Shown: positions 23,061-34,777 of the stretch, in pieces
Numbering within the stretch: the stretch's first letter is position 1
How the letters are laid out: each line of letters starts with the position of its first letter
From: Crocodylus rhombifer
Lineage: Eukaryota > Chordata > Crocodylia > Crocodylidae
Direction of reading: 5' to 3'
DNA length: 64,000 bases
Assembly: GCA_038503035.1 (NCBI GenBank)
Contig: JAVSML010001088.1
Coordinates: 790,564 to 854,563 of the forward strand
Program-made: the position numbers and the translations under genes
The notes under the pieces: generated by a model
The model's input: only the letters and a program-made list of their open reading frames with translations
Databases searched by the model: none
What the model was told of the DNA's origin: nothing

Positions 23061-23356
23061 GGGTGTGTCTACATATCACTCTACAGGGACGTAGTGATGA
23101 GCTACGTCACTGTACAGCATTCTAAGGTGATGTAGCAATTGTGTGGTCTACACATGTTTGCCAGCTACATTGCCATTGCAGCGTGCTCCCCAGTTATAGC
23201 GCGCCATTATGGTGACATAGTGGTAAAATCTAACCATGCACTGTGTGCACAGCACAATGACTGCCCATACTGCAACATGCTTTACGACTTCCAAAAGGAA
23301 GTACTAAAGCTGGGTGCCATAGCAACATCGCCATGCAGTGACATGTAGATATACCC
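23061..23356. mobile_element. MITE with GGGTGTGTCTACAT ends
   Basis: A 296-bp element starting GGGTGTGTCTACAT and ending ATGTAGATATACCC, which pair with two mismatches. The heptamer CATACAG overlaps or flanks both ends (23055-23061 and 23356-23362). The end sequence is like Harbinger-type ends (GGGTGCATCTACA), but the 7-bp flank repeat does not fit the usual 3-bp Harbinger duplication. Confidence 0.7.
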
Positions 23357-23926
23357 ATACAGTCTTTTACCAAACAAAGTAAAGAAACAAAACTTTATTG
23401 TTTGCGTCCTGGAATAATCTGCTGCGGATTCAACCTTCCTAGGCTTGCCTTCTTCCTAGTCCAAAGGTCTCTTGCCTCTGATGCTTCTCCTCCACTCCTT
23501 CTAGTTCTTCCTGCTGGAGGTTTTCATTTCCAGTTAGCCACATCCCCATTAGACTTCCCACAGCTGCAGCCTTTCAGCCAGGCTAGCTGCCTTCTCTTAA
23601 GGGGTCAGGTCACTCTGTTACATGCTGCAGTTGAAATATGGTCCTTCACCCTGTTTCTCGGCAGAGCTAGTTAACTTGGGTGTAGCTGTAGCATTTTGCT
23701 ATTGCAGCCATGATGCATCTGGTACCCATGCTAACTTGTTGAGAACTAACTGAGATACCTCTACATACACTGCATTTTGGTGTGTACACATAGCCCTAGT
23801 GCCTCAAAAGTGTTTTTCTTCCAGGATTGAGTGTGTCATTTCCTGGGATTACATTCATTTCCAAGCACATGCTTCTGATATAAACTCAAAGGCCAGAAAC
23901 CTCTAAGGACTAGAAAGCTTGATTTT

Positions 23927-24161
23927 GGGTGCATCTACACATGCGCCTTAATGCACAGTAGCCTATTCTACTGTGCATTAAAGCATCACATAAAAAATTG
24001 TGCTAATACACTAACATGAAATAGAAACAGGTTACTGTGCACTCAGCATCACTAAAGGCATGCATGTTAGCATAATACTTATTTATGCAGTACCTCATTT
24101 TAGAGGAACTAAATTTAATGCAGAGTAGCAAAAGCACATTAATGCACGTGTAGACATGCCC
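23927..24161. mobile_element. Harbinger-type MITE (GGGTGCATCTACAC ends)
   Basis: A 235-bp element: the left end GGGTGCATCTACACATGC and right end CACGTGTAGACATGCCC are inverted repeats extending inward (TTAATGCACAGTAG / GCACATTAATGCACG). It lacks coding sequence. The left end is nearly identical to that of the 38.2-kb Harbinger element. No convincing 3-bp duplication (left TTT, right ACT). Confidence 0.7.
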
Positions 24162-24867
24162 ACTAAAACCAATTGTTGAAAAGAGCTGAGAGTGTCTAGA
24201 GCTGTTTGAGAACTTCAAATGGCCCAAGACCCTACACAAGAGAAAATTCCCTGCCAACTTCTCTTGGTGAGCAGGTGAATTGACTGACTGATCACGTGCA
24301 CTTCACATGTGACAGTTTTGAGTATTTGGGTAAAATACATATCACAGGCCCACAGGCAGAGGCAATAAAAGGGATTCTCTGGCTCTCCAGAAGGCAGGTG
24401 GGGGGAGAAGAGGGGCAGCATGTCTGGGTGACGGTTCACTATCTCTAGACAAACCAGACCTATAAGCAAGTAGTGAGTGTCATAGAATCATAGAAGTAGG
24501 GTTGGAAGGGACCTTGTAGATCTTCAAGTCCAACCCCCCGCCTGGGCAGGAGAAAAACTGGACTCAGATGACTTCAGCCAGATAGGCATCAAGCCTCTTC
24601 TTAAAGACCCCCAGGGTAGGAGCCAGCACCACTTCCCTTGGAAGTTGGTTCCAGCTCCTAGCCGCCCTAACTGTGAAATAGTTCTTATGGATGTCTAATC
24701 TAAACCAACAACTTGTGGCCGTTATTACTTGTTATGCCGGGGGCGCTAGGGGAAACAAGGTCTCTCCCAAACCCTTCTGGTCCCCCCTAGTTAGTTTATA
24801 GAAGGTCACTAGGCCCCCCCTCAGCCTTCTCTTGTGACAGCTGAACAGGTTCAGGTCCCGCAGTCTC

Positions 24868-25914
24868 TCATTGTAGGGTCTGCCCTGTAGTTCCCGGATC
24901 ATGCAGGTGGCTCTCCTCCTTGTCAGTATTGAAATGCATCTTCTTTTTGTTAGCCCACCCCTGTAACCTACCCAAGTCTTGCTGCAGTCCTTCCCTCCCT
25001 ACTAGCATGCTCACCTCACCCCAAATTTTGGTATCATCAGCAAATTTAAACAGGTTGCTTTTCACCCTATTGTCTAAATCATTGATAAAGAAATTGAACA
25101 ACATGGACCCAAGGACTGAGCCCTGGGGGACTCTGCTGCCCACTTCCCCCACGTCGAATATGACCTGTCCACCACCACCCTCTGAGTATGACCCTTCAGC
25201 CAATCTGCAATCCATCTGACTGTGTAGGCATCAAGCCACAGTTGCCTAGTTTTTTAATCAGGATGGGGTGGGAGACAGTGTCAGAGGCCTTGCTGAAGTC
25301 CAGAAAGACTACGTCCACAGTGACACCTGCATCCAATGCTTTTGTGACCTGGTGATAAAAGGCAATCAGGTTGGTCTGACATGACCTGCCCCTAATGAAA
25401 CCATGCTGGTTGCCCTTGAGCATCATCCCTGAAGCCGGCCCATTGCAGATGTGCTCCATGATGATCTTCTCAAAGAGTTTCCCTAGGATTGAGGTAAGAC
25501 CGATGGGCCTATAATTGCCTGCGTCCTCCCTCCTCCTTTTTTTAAAGATGGGGACCACACTGGCTATCTTCCAATCATCTGGCCCAAGCACCACTAGCGC
25601 TTGTAAAGCCATGCCAAGGGCCCTGCAATAACCCCTGCTAGCTCCCTCAACACCCTGGGGTGGAGAGCATCTGAATCTGCTGATTTGAACACGTCCAGCC
25701 CCTCCAGAATCAATCTTATCCAGTCCTCCCCAACCTGAGTTCTGGAGGCATTCCCCTCGAGTCCATCTTGCATCACGGTGGGGAAGTCCCGGTCCCTGCG
25801 CAAGAAAACGGAGGTGAAGAATTGGTTAAAGAGATCTGCTTTCTCCTCTGGCGCAACCACCAGATTGCCCAGAGTATCTTGCAGGGGTCCTACATTTCCC
25901 AGTGCTTTTTTCAT
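24868..25914 (-). pseudogene. CR1 ORF2 reverse transcriptase (decayed)
   Basis: Three minus-strand pieces in different frames cover the RT. 25594-25914 holds the linker with ADLFNQFFTSVF; 25196-25612 has VVPIFKKRRREDAGNYRPI and VFLDFSKASDTVSHPIL (the YRPISL and D-F-K-A/AFD regions); 24868-25215 has RVPQGSVLGSMLFNFFINDL and the catalytic FADDTKIWG. The FADD box is intact, so death is by frameshift, not by active-site loss. It is preceded by the endonuclease in the same element. Confidence 0.85.
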
Positions 25915-26108
25915 CCTCCTTATATATTTGAAAAAGGACTTTTTATTATCTTTGGTCTTGGACGCTAGTCCTAGCTCTGTGTCTGCCTTAGCTTTCTTGA
26001 CAGCTCCGAAGCAAAGGAGGTATACTCCTCTTTGGAGATAGCACCCCCCTTCTACCAGTTGTACACCGCCTTTTTAGCAATCAGGCATTCCCGGATGCTT
26101 TTGGTGTG

Positions 26109-27050
26109 CTATGGGGGCTTTCGGGCACTATTGTCCCCCTTGCTTCTTGTTGGCATGGTCACCCCTTGGGCCCTGATTATTGTCTCCTTAAGGAACGACC
26201 ACTCATCTTGGGCACTGAGTTCCCCTGCTCTCGGGAAACCCAGTGCCTCTCCCACTAATCTCCTTAACTTGTTGAAGTTGGCCCTCTTGAAGTCTAGGAC
26301 TACCACCTTGCTGCAGGCCCTTGACACCCTGCACTGGATGGTGAATTCCAGCAAACTATGATCGCTATCACCCAGGTGGTCAAGAACCTGAAGGCCCCTT
26401 ACCACGTCATCGCCTGTGGCCAGGACCAGGTCCAACAGGGCATTTGCTCTGGTGGGACTGTGCACCTTCTGAATTAAGTGGAGGTCCTGTATCTTGGCCA
26501 GGAACCTCCTGGAATGGTCCAACCTGGCTGACTGTTCCTCCCAGCAGATGTCCGGGTAATTTAAATCACCCATGACAACTACATCCCTTGTCTTAAGTGC
26601 CTTTACAAGCTGGCCTGAAAATTCCTGGTCCTCCTTCCATTGGCTGGGGGGTCTGTAGTAGACCCCCAAGGTTAAATCCCTCTCCCCATGGCCCCCTTGT
26701 ATCTTGACCTAGAGCACTTCAGCTTGCCCCTCCTCTGACCCCATTCTGCTGGCAGAGGATGTTAATTGCTCCTTGACATAGAGCGCCACACTCCCCACCT
26801 TTCCTTCCTTCTCTATCCTGCCTGTAAAACCTATAGGCCCTAATGCTAACTGCTGTCGTGGGATGAATCCCACCAGGTTTCTGTAAGCCCTATTATGACT
26901 GGGTCTGAACTGGCTATTCTGAGGGCGAGTTCCTCCTGTTTGTTCCCCATACTACGAGCATTGGTATATAGGTATTTAAGGCCTTGCCTAGGTGCATGTG
27001 CCACCCCCCAATTTGGGAGACTGTCTGGACCCCTGTTTCTTACCTGGGTA
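26109..27050 (-). pseudogene. CR1 ORF2 endonuclease (decayed)
   Basis: The minus-strand open stretch 26109-26669 carries VVVMGDLNYPDICWE (the GDxN motif of APE-type endonucleases) and LGDSDHSLLEF (the SDH catalytic motif), in the right order and spacing for a LINE nicking endonuclease. Upstream, to about 27050, frame-broken sequence continues the N-terminal half (on the minus strand GGGGAGTGTGGCGC encodes a GGVAL-like stretch). It nicks target DNA to prime reverse transcription in active elements. Confidence 0.8.
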
Positions 27051-27116
27051 CTCCTTGCATTTGTTATCTGTCTTGCTCGGGTGGTGTCATCTTGTCTTCC
27101 TGTGGGCCCCTCCCCC

Positions 27117-27193
27117 GGAGTTGTTTTCCCTTTCTATTTCTTGAATGTGTGAATGGAATCCACTCATGAGTGAGTTGCCAGAAGTAAATCTTG
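27117..27193 (-). repeat. Duplicated scrap of hAT transposase
   Basis: This segment matches 28215-28298 at all but about three positions plus one 5-nt gap, then similarity stops abruptly after AAATCTTGCT. On the minus strand it encodes HSHIQEIERENN as in the transposase pseudogene next door. Left of it lies the CR1 5' end. A small perfect inverted repeat (AAAGCTTCC / GGAAGCTTT, 27199-27220) follows directly. Confidence 0.85.
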
Positions 27194-27829
27194 CTTCCAA
27201 AGCTTCCCATTGGAAGCTTTCCTTTCTTGTACTGTAAGTCTTCCCCTTCTAGCTTTGTACATTTTGGGTGCTGACAGATATAGAGGAAAAAGCAATTTAC
27301 TAGAAGAGGAAGCATATTAGTTTGAATCAGCTCCCTAGCATCTGTATAGATCAGGTGCCTCAGGATGGCTTTTGGTGCTTTTATCTAAAGCCAATTTAAT
27401 CAGCTATTAGATAAAAACATGGAAAAGCCCACTGAATTATGCAATCTCTACAGACATTGGAGGTCCAGGTCCTCTTCTGGGCATGTGTTGCACTTGGCAC
27501 GGAGGCACATGCAAAGTTGAAAGTAAAGCACTGGCCTTCTTTTGTTCTCCCTCCCCTCTCATGTCTCTAAACTGCCTTTAGCTTTCAAGTCTTAGAAAAG
27601 TGTTTGATACTGCTTGGAACTCCGACTCAGTCGGATACTACTCTGACTCAGCCAAGTTGTTCCTTTCCTTTGTCAACCAGCTTTGCATCATTGGAGGAGG
27701 GAGGAACACAATACACCTCACTGTAAATTTGTATTGTGAAAGTGACAGCAAAGAACTGGGCAACTTTAAAAGTTCTGAGTGACAGTCAGTGTTTTTGGCC
27801 TTCTCAAAACATCTGACCTATTTTTAGTG
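27194..27829. other. No gene recognised
   Basis: Spacer between the duplicated hAT scrap and the hAT transposase remnant. Partial phrases such as CTCCGACTCAGTCGGATACTAC give a short imperfect palindrome near 27620-27645. It may include the decayed C-terminal (dimerisation) part of the transposase, which I could not read. Confidence 0.45.
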
Positions 27830-29515
27830 TGCTAGCAGATTATTATTCTTCACTGTTGCAACCTTCCACAACATTTCTTGAGATTGCTGAACTGATCAAA
27901 GCACTTAACATCAATTTGCACCACCTTCTCTGTCAGGTATCTGACAGAAGGTTCCACATCATTCTAACTTGGTGTCTCATTTAAGTAATCCACATGAAAC
28001 AGGAGAAGTCTTCCAGGGGTGCCATCTACACCTCCAAATATTCTATGCACATGCTGTACAGACATTCTACTTTTGCACAGAATACATTACTTTATCAACT
28101 CCTTCCTTGTACTTTTGTGCCAACTCCTTAGCTTTCAGTAACATGAAGTTCTGGACCATGTGTTCATGAAAGACAGAATGCACTGAGTTCAAGCTTTTCA
28201 CCACTTCCATGACGGAGTTGTTTTCTCTTTCTATTTCTTGAATGTGTGAATGGAATGCTCTCATGAGTGAGTGCATGTGCCAGAAGTAAATCTTGCTGAA
28301 TTAATTTTTGAAAAGTTTCTTGATCACATTAGGTGGTTTGCCCTGTGACAGGAAGAATGATTTCAAGGCTGGAAACATCTGAAGCAGCCCTGTGATGCCT
28401 GGAACTAAGACTATCCATTGAGTCTTGCTGTGCGAAAGCAGCTTTCTGTACTCAACTTTAACAAACTCACAGTATTCCTTCAGAAGCTCATTTCTGGCAG
28501 TGTAGATATGGAAGTAGTTGTAAATTTTGAAGGTAATGCTCTCAGTGTCAACATCAAGTGCGTCTTCCCCATGAGAGAGACATCCCAGAGCCCCCCAAGG
28601 GATGACAAGATCGAACGGTCACAAACTCCACTGTAACCAGTTCAGGCTGGACATAAGAAAGAACTTCTTCCCTGTCCAAGCCCCCAAGGTTTGGAACAGA
28701 CTGCCACCTGAGGCGGTACAAGCACCCACTTTGAACGCCTGCAAAACACATGTGGATGCTTATCTTGCTGGGATGCAATGATCCCTGCTGAATTCCTGCC
28801 CCTGGGGTGGGGGGCTGGACTTGATGATCCCCTGGGGTCCCTTCCAGCCCAAATGTCTATGAAATCTATGAAATTTTTCAAAATGTGTGCTGGGCATCCC
28901 ACACCGATTAAAGTCTTTTGCAACAGCTTCTTTACATTTGTGAATACGTTCCTGCCTTCAATCACACCAGAAGCCTCTGAACATTGTATTGCAGTTCTCA
29001 CCAGCAAAATGCAACACCTCTCAAACAACCCTCTCTTTTCCAGAGTTTCCTTGATATTGTGCAATTGTATCTGCAGTCTCATTAGGTGTGCTCTGAAGCT
29101 CAATAAGCTTTGACTGCAGCCCACTGTTCTTCCAATCAAAATACTGAACTGTTACTGGAAATATTTTCACAGCACCATGATTGCTTCCATCTGTAGCAAC
29201 TCCACAATAACGTATGTCATGGTCTTCAGGTGTTTTCAGATCAGTGTCAACAGAATGTGGTGCAAGCACAGAGTTAACAATCGTTTCTGTCTTGGTTTGA
29301 GCACTTGAACATTCTTGGGCTTTCACAGAATCAGGGAATGTCTTTATCAGTAAACCAGATGTGCAATCGATTGACTTGAAGCTATTATGATGTTTGACCG
29401 TGTGAAATGTTAGAACACCGTCTTCTGCAGTAACAGCATCCTCCAATTTACTGCCTGGTCTAACAAAATAATCTGTTAGCTTTGCTGATGAGCTCTCTCC
29501 TCAAAATGGCTTTCA
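27830..29515 (-). pseudogene. hAT-superfamily transposase remnant
   Basis: Minus-strand pieces read in order: KLTDYFVRPG and FHTVKHHNSFKSIDC (29510-29330), GVATDGSNHGAVKIFPVTVQ (about 29205-29140; the D of ATDGS is the likely first catalytic Asp), GVGCPAHILKN (about 28900), then after a CR1 insert DALDVDTESITFKIYNYFH (28560-28505), LLSHSKTQW, PPNVIKKLF, a stop, HSHIQEIERENN, and a decayed tail to about 27830. The pattern matches the hAT-derived transposases behind vertebrate zinc-finger BED and KIAA1586-like genes. Several stops and a frameshift near 27970 rule out function. No BED finger is visible at the N-terminus. The R of the usual TRW box appears as Q. Confidence 0.8.
28566..28873 (+). 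mobile_element. CR1 3' end, plus strand, nested in hAT transposase
   Basis: About 300 bp: the ORF2 C-terminus (GAACTTCTTCCCTGTCC-type sequence, encoding RLDIRKNFFPVQ) and the 3' UTR ending GGGTCCCTTCCAGCCCAAATGTCTATGAAATCTATGAAAT. It is 5'-truncated, as most CR1 copies are, and it splits the minus-strand hAT transposase between GCPAHILKN and DALDVD, so it is younger than that gene. Some host codons are missing at the junction. Confidence 0.9.
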
Positions 29516-30044
29516 TTAGTTGAACACAAAAACAATGTAACAAGGAGAGTTTGCTCCATGTGAAGCAGTGACCAAAAAAGCTAATAGTGTTGGACACATA
29601 GCAGGTTCAGGTTTTTTGCTAGCTCAAACAGTCTTTAAACACAATAACACAATACAGTTTGCATTCCCAGGGCATGCCTGTCACACAGGCACCCTCCTAT
29701 AACACTTAGTCCTCAAACTTTAACTCACACCCAGCCCATAAAGAGTTAACTCACAGGTCTGAGTCCTCTTCAGCACCTGAGAAGGGGCCTCAGTTCACTG
29801 CTACTCCTTCTTTGCTGAAATCTTTCTTCTCAGTCTAGTTATGACTCAGCTGTCTGCCATGGTGCTACTGCTCCTAGTTGCAGCCTCTGGGTCTCTTCCC
29901 AGAACGTGCGTGCCCTTGGTCCCACACTATAACCATGCAACAGGCCACTCTCTGTATGTCTGGCTCCAGAGCTTCTGGCCTAGCATCTTGCTATAGCCTG
30001 CCACAAAGCATCATTAAGAATGAAACTGAAAACAAAATGGGGAA
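29516..30044. other. No gene recognised
   Basis: Mixed sequence; ACTTTAACTCACACC and GAGTTAACTCACAGG phrases and a CTCAGTTCACTGC stretch could be LTR scraps in reverse, without ends. No coding signal. Confidence 0.4.
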
Positions 30045-30480
30045 TTTCATCATGCCATTATATAAATCCACATCTCAAAAAAGGATGCAGAAGAATTAGA
30101 AAAGGTACAGAGAAGTACAATCAAAATGATCAGGGGCATGGAGCAATTGCCATACCAGGAGGGATTAAAAAACTAGGACTCTTCTGTTTGGAAAGAAGGA
30201 TGAGGGGGAATATAATACAAGTCTATAAAATCTTGAAGGATGTGGACAAAGTGAACATTTTTCACCAAGTACTAGAATACTAGAACTATGAGGCACTCAC
30301 CAAAATTAGTAGGTGACAAGTTTAAAACTAGCAAGCGAAAGTACTTTTTATGCAATAAGTAACTAGCTTGTGGAATTCATTGCCACAGGAGGTGGTGGAG
30401 GCAGATAACATAGCCAGGTTAAAAAAGGGACTAGATAAATTAATAGGTGATAGATCTATTAATAACCATATTTGTTGCCC
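30045..30480 (+). mobile_element. Old CR1-type (L3-like) LINE remnant
   Basis: The series AAGGATGCAGAAGAATTAG, AAAAGGTACAGAGAAGTACAA, GGGATTAAAAAACTAGGACT, GGAGGTGGTGGAGGCAGATAA and AAAAAAGGGACTAGATAAATTAATAG follows the C-terminal coding end and 3' UTR of ancient CR1-class elements. It is much more decayed than the other CR1 pieces and has lost its 3' tail. Confidence 0.65.
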
Positions 30481-32254
30481 ACATTCTCCTGGTAACAATT
30501 ATATGAAAATGACAGGTAATCAAACAAGGGCTGTTATACACTGATATAAAAGTTTCTTAAACTAAGTTTATATAATTAAAATTTGTAACACGCATCTGTT
30601 CACAATTAACCAAAACTCTGCCAAATTCATGGGGGCCTCTTTGTTACATCAGTAGATTGTTTATCAAGCACTTGTCATTTTAAAAACCTGATCATTTCTA
30701 TTTAATTACTGATTTTACCTTTATTCTGTTTTATCAGTGTATCTCAAACCTTCTCTGATAAGAATACATGTTTGTTAAAGATTTCTGTTTAGGATACTAA
30801 ATGATACACAAACTTATTTGGAAAAATGGCAGATTTGTAAATAAGTTTTTCTCAAATAAAACAGAAAATATGAGTGTGTTCATAATTTGTGCTAGTTTTT
30901 AAAAGTTTGAAGTTCTGTACCTGCCATCTACTGGAAATACAGGGAATGTTCATTTAAGCAGCATTTTCTCAAATTTTCAGCTAATTTTCTGATATGCGAT
31001 AGCATCACACATTTTGACTAACTCCATGAAAAGACTTGTAGATTAGCTTTGAGTCATGTGAGCTTTGGTGTCATCCTCTGACTACCTTATCCACTCTCTG
31101 ATAAAATAACAATCTTATGGTGACATTTCTAACTACTTCCTAACAATTTTTGCATTTTCAGTAAACCTATATGTAAAATGTGAAAAATCAGACATAAAAG
31201 ATAATCATGAATCTCTTGTCTTTTCTTATACTACCTGCTGCCTGTGTGAGGTGCAAGAGCCAAGAGTACATATGTCATATTTAGTAACCAGAATGCAATT
31301 CATTTTTCAGCCAGTTGTTTGTTCATGTCTTGGGGGAACATAGCTGTTGTGTTTTACAGAAATGCATATTTGGTAACTAAGCCAGTTCATTTTCAGGGAA
31401 AGATAAGTTACAGCACATATGTGATTCTTTTGTCTTTCCTTGACTTCCAGTTCTGGACATACAAACAGCAATAATTCAGTTATAACAGGGCCACCAGGGC
31501 TAATGGAGAGCCAGAGACAAAGAGCAGGTCATATCAAAAGCTGACTACATCGCTCTTAAGCTGCAACTGGATTTGGGCAGTCTGACTAGAAGATGTGATT
31601 TGATTTGGTTTGATAATTAACAAGGACTTGGCTGCAGAAAAATGAAATTTTCTGATCCTACTAGCTACAACTGCAATATAATGCAAGTTCCTACAAGTAC
31701 TGTGAAATTCAATAGAATTTATTTAACTATAAATAGCAATATCCTATATATAGATTAAAACCACATAGCATCTCGTGTAGACACACCCAGTGTGTGAGTA
31801 TTTAAATTCACTAAATAAGGTAATCATCCGCCCAATGCACAAGAGCAGTAGCAGCTATAGACAAGGAGAACATTCTGAGTTTTTCAGAGGCTGTGGTAAA
31901 AGTAAATATGTTAAGGCCAATAAAAGCTGTATCACAGTTTAGGAATGTAAATATTTGTACAGATGCTAGTATCATTTTAGTTTTTGTATTTTAGTCTGTT
32001 TTAAATTTACTTTTAAATCTTGGGATTATTTAGGATTTGAATTAGTACTCCATTTTGTAGCTGTTCCTGTCCAGCAAATTAGAAAGGTCAGGAATACATA
32101 TATTCCATCCCTATTTGCTATTATTTATAGTAGCATTATTATAAATGATATATTATTTATAATTCGCTATATCCCTGTTTTGGTAATATTTGTGTGATTT
32201 GGATCATTGTACTAGAGAGGGAGTGGTTTTAGATTCAAATGGCAATTATGTATA
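30481..32254. other. No gene recognised
   Basis: AT-rich throughout, with no open frame above chance and no element ends. A conserved non-coding element could not be told apart without alignment. Confidence 0.6.
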
Positions 32255-32575
32255 CAGTATAACTTCATGAATCTGGCATGCTTGGGACCAAGCACCTGCT
32301 GGAAATGTGAAAATTCTTGATTTTTGAAACTGAAGCAGTTGCTGGTCCCGGAGCGGGGAGGGAGGTGTGGTAGTGGCAGCTGGTCCTGGAGCAATGGCCA
32401 CACGTGGAGCAGCAGTGCAGGGTGGTGGATTGCGGAGGCAGCTGATGTGTACAAGCTTCCCCATCCACTGCTCCGGGACTGGCCACCACCACTCCCCAAT
32501 GGAGTGCAGTTTTAAAAAGTGCCAAACTTTTGATAATTCCAGATCTTTGATATCTGGATTTATTGAGTTATAATG
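32255..32575. mobile_element. Tigger-like (Tc1/mariner) short element, TA TSD
   Basis: Starts CAGTATAACTTCATGAATCTGG and ends GGATTTATTGAGTTATAATG; these are inverted matches, and TA flanks both sides (32253-32254, 32576-32577). The next bases (GGCATGCTTGGGACCAAG) are typical of Tigger-like termini. The 321-bp body is GC-rich and non-coding, so it is a non-autonomous copy; open frames up to 95 codons in it are chance. Confidence 0.65.
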
Positions 32576-33822
32576 TATTTCTGCTTTCCTTTTTTGGGAT
32601 TCGGCTGGGAAGAAATGTTAAGTATGTACATCCAAGCAGGAGAATGTTTACTATCCATTACATGTATGTTTGGTGTTTTTGCCTCAGACTAGAAGACCAT
32701 ATATTGTTGTCTTCTATTTGAATTCTTTTTGTCTTCTGTTTGATTAAAGTGACACTGGAAGTTTACAGATATATTCAGATTTTAAATGCTTATTTTAAAG
32801 CAGCACTATTACACTATTGCAGGGTTAGCATTTCAGGATTAAATAATCTTTTTAGATTATTCAGTAACCTGGTTGTCCAGACACAATTATACTTAGAATT
32901 TAATTGCATACTTGTCTTTTTACATCCATACTAAAAGTGGACTTATAAAGTTGCTGTTGAAACAAAATGGCTGTTCTGCTTCAGTCTTCATTTGGCTTAG
33001 GTTAAAATGATATCCATATGATTGTTCACAAGTTATTATATGGGGATGTTATTTTAATACAGTTGCCTATGGTGGATGCAGGCCAACAGTTCAGTACAAA
33101 AAGGAAGCTATGGCCAGGAACAGGGCCCATACTTTCCTTAAAATTAAGTATAGATATTTCAGGACACTCAGTGTTCATGCAGAGTAGGGATGTACATTCT
33201 TTAGGTCCTCCTTGGCACAACTCTTTTATATTACCTCAAGCTAACTTTTGCCTTGACCATCTGGCACCTTGTGGATATTAACATTCAGCAGTCTGCAGCA
33301 ACATACTTTTCTGGGAATGGTATCCTTGTTTGATTTGTTGGGCTTGGAGTATCAGGATTAGGCTCCCAAAATGATTTCATCACATCACTCTCTTACAGTT
33401 ACAGAATACCTTTTCTTCTCAAGAAGGCTAAGTGTAACTTCCCTAAACATCTTCATCAACAGATGAAAACAACAAGGCTTATTAAAAATAAAGAGAAAAC
33501 AGAGTAACAATAAGAATAAACCGTTTACTTAATACATCTGGAGTACTCCTTTTAAACTAAATTGGACACGCTTCTCAGTTTAGTTTCAAAATGAAGTAAC
33601 CATGTGCTGGCAGATGAATTAGGCAGTTAGTCCTGAGAAAAGTGGGTGCGCCAATGACTTGACCGGCCCTGGGATGTTACGTCTGCTTTATCATTTTCAT
33701 GTCAGAAAGGATATTAGGATGTTTGCATTTAAATAATGAAACTTGTATGACTGCATTATGTTTGAGGAAAATGCTAAGTATGTGAAGTATCATAAATAGG
33801 TTACATAAAGTGGGACTCAAAG
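32576..33822. other. No gene recognised
   Basis: AT-rich, frequent stops, no repeats recognised. Confidence 0.6.
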
Positions 33823-34725
33823 AGTGCATCTATACGAGATGCTTTACTGTGCAGTAGACCACGTTACTGCACAGTAAGCATCACCTACATGTATAGCTGT
33901 TTACTGCACAGTAATTTGCTCTAATCATGAGTAAATCTGCTACCTGCAAATACAGGTAGCAAATTAACTTCCGATTAGTTACTGTAAAATAATGCATGTG
34001 TAGACGCTGACTGGGAACAAATTTGCTCCTGGTTAGTCCCACCCCTAGGGGGGTACCTATAGCCTATCCCCAGGGCCCAGGGGCTGGGAGCTTCTCCAAG
34101 GCTCTTTGCCTGCCCCAGCCCCAGCCCCTTAAAAGTTTGCAGGGATGCCAGGGCCCTGGGCCACTGCATGTCCCTACAAAGGCTCTAGGCCAGCTACAGC
34201 GCCTGCTGTACCCCAGTGCTGGGCAGGGGCCTGGGATGGGATGGTGAGCCATGCCAAGTGGTTGCATCATGTGGGGTGGCTGCCAGTGCCAAGACTGACC
34301 TGGGCCAGGTAGCAGTTGCTGTGGTGGATCAGCATGGCAAGAAGGAGCCTGAGGCACTGGACATCACTTCTGGGGCCTGGGGGTATAGGAGACATGTCAT
34401 GGTGAGCAGAGGCTACAACAACATCTGCCATATGCTGCCACCATGCTCTGCATTCTTCTCTGGACCAGGAAAGCAGGCGGCTTGGAAGCACCTTTTAAAC
34501 ACAGCCTCCAGCTACAAGCAGCTGTGGCCAGAGTCTCCAACTCCCCCTGGTGGTGGCAGGGGGCTGGTGCAGGGCCAGAGGGGATGGTTGCAGACTTCTG
34601 GCAGGAGCAGCACATCTGTTCCTGCATCCCTGCACATATAGAAGCCTGCCCAGGGTGGGTTTACTGTAGAGTAATTTATTCTAGAGTAAACTCACCCTGC
34701 AGCATTTGCACATGTAGATAAGCCC
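33823..34725 (-). mobile_element. Non-autonomous Harbinger element, reverse orientation
   Basis: The left 180 bp (GTGCATCTATACGAGATGC...TTTACTGTGCAGTAGACC...CTACCTGCAAATACAGGTAGC...AATGCATGTGTAGACG) is the reverse complement of the right end of the 38.2-42.6 kb Harbinger element, base order conserved. The right end CATGTAGATAAGCCC is the paired terminus. The GC-rich middle lacks transposase. Flanks AAAG (left) and AAAG (right, 34726-34729) may be an imperfect target duplication. Confidence 0.7.
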
Positions 34726-34777
34726 AAAGTCTACATAATCTGTTTTTAGCAACAACTGTCTAATCTCCACAAGCTTT

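Larger units (their letters stand above)
24481..27116 (-). mobile_element. CR1 LINE, near full ORF2, minus strand
   Basis: The 3' end is at the left: CATAGAATCATAGAA followed by GGTTGGAAGGGACCTTG, the standard CR1 tail read in reverse. Moving right (5'-ward) come the ORF2 C-terminus, reverse transcriptase (about 24900-25914) and endonuclease (about 26109-27050). CR1 elements copy themselves through RNA by target-primed reverse transcription. Frames are interrupted by several frameshifts, so it is dead. Its 5' edge abuts a hAT transposase scrap at 27117, suggesting insertion into or beside that sequence. Confidence 0.9.
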
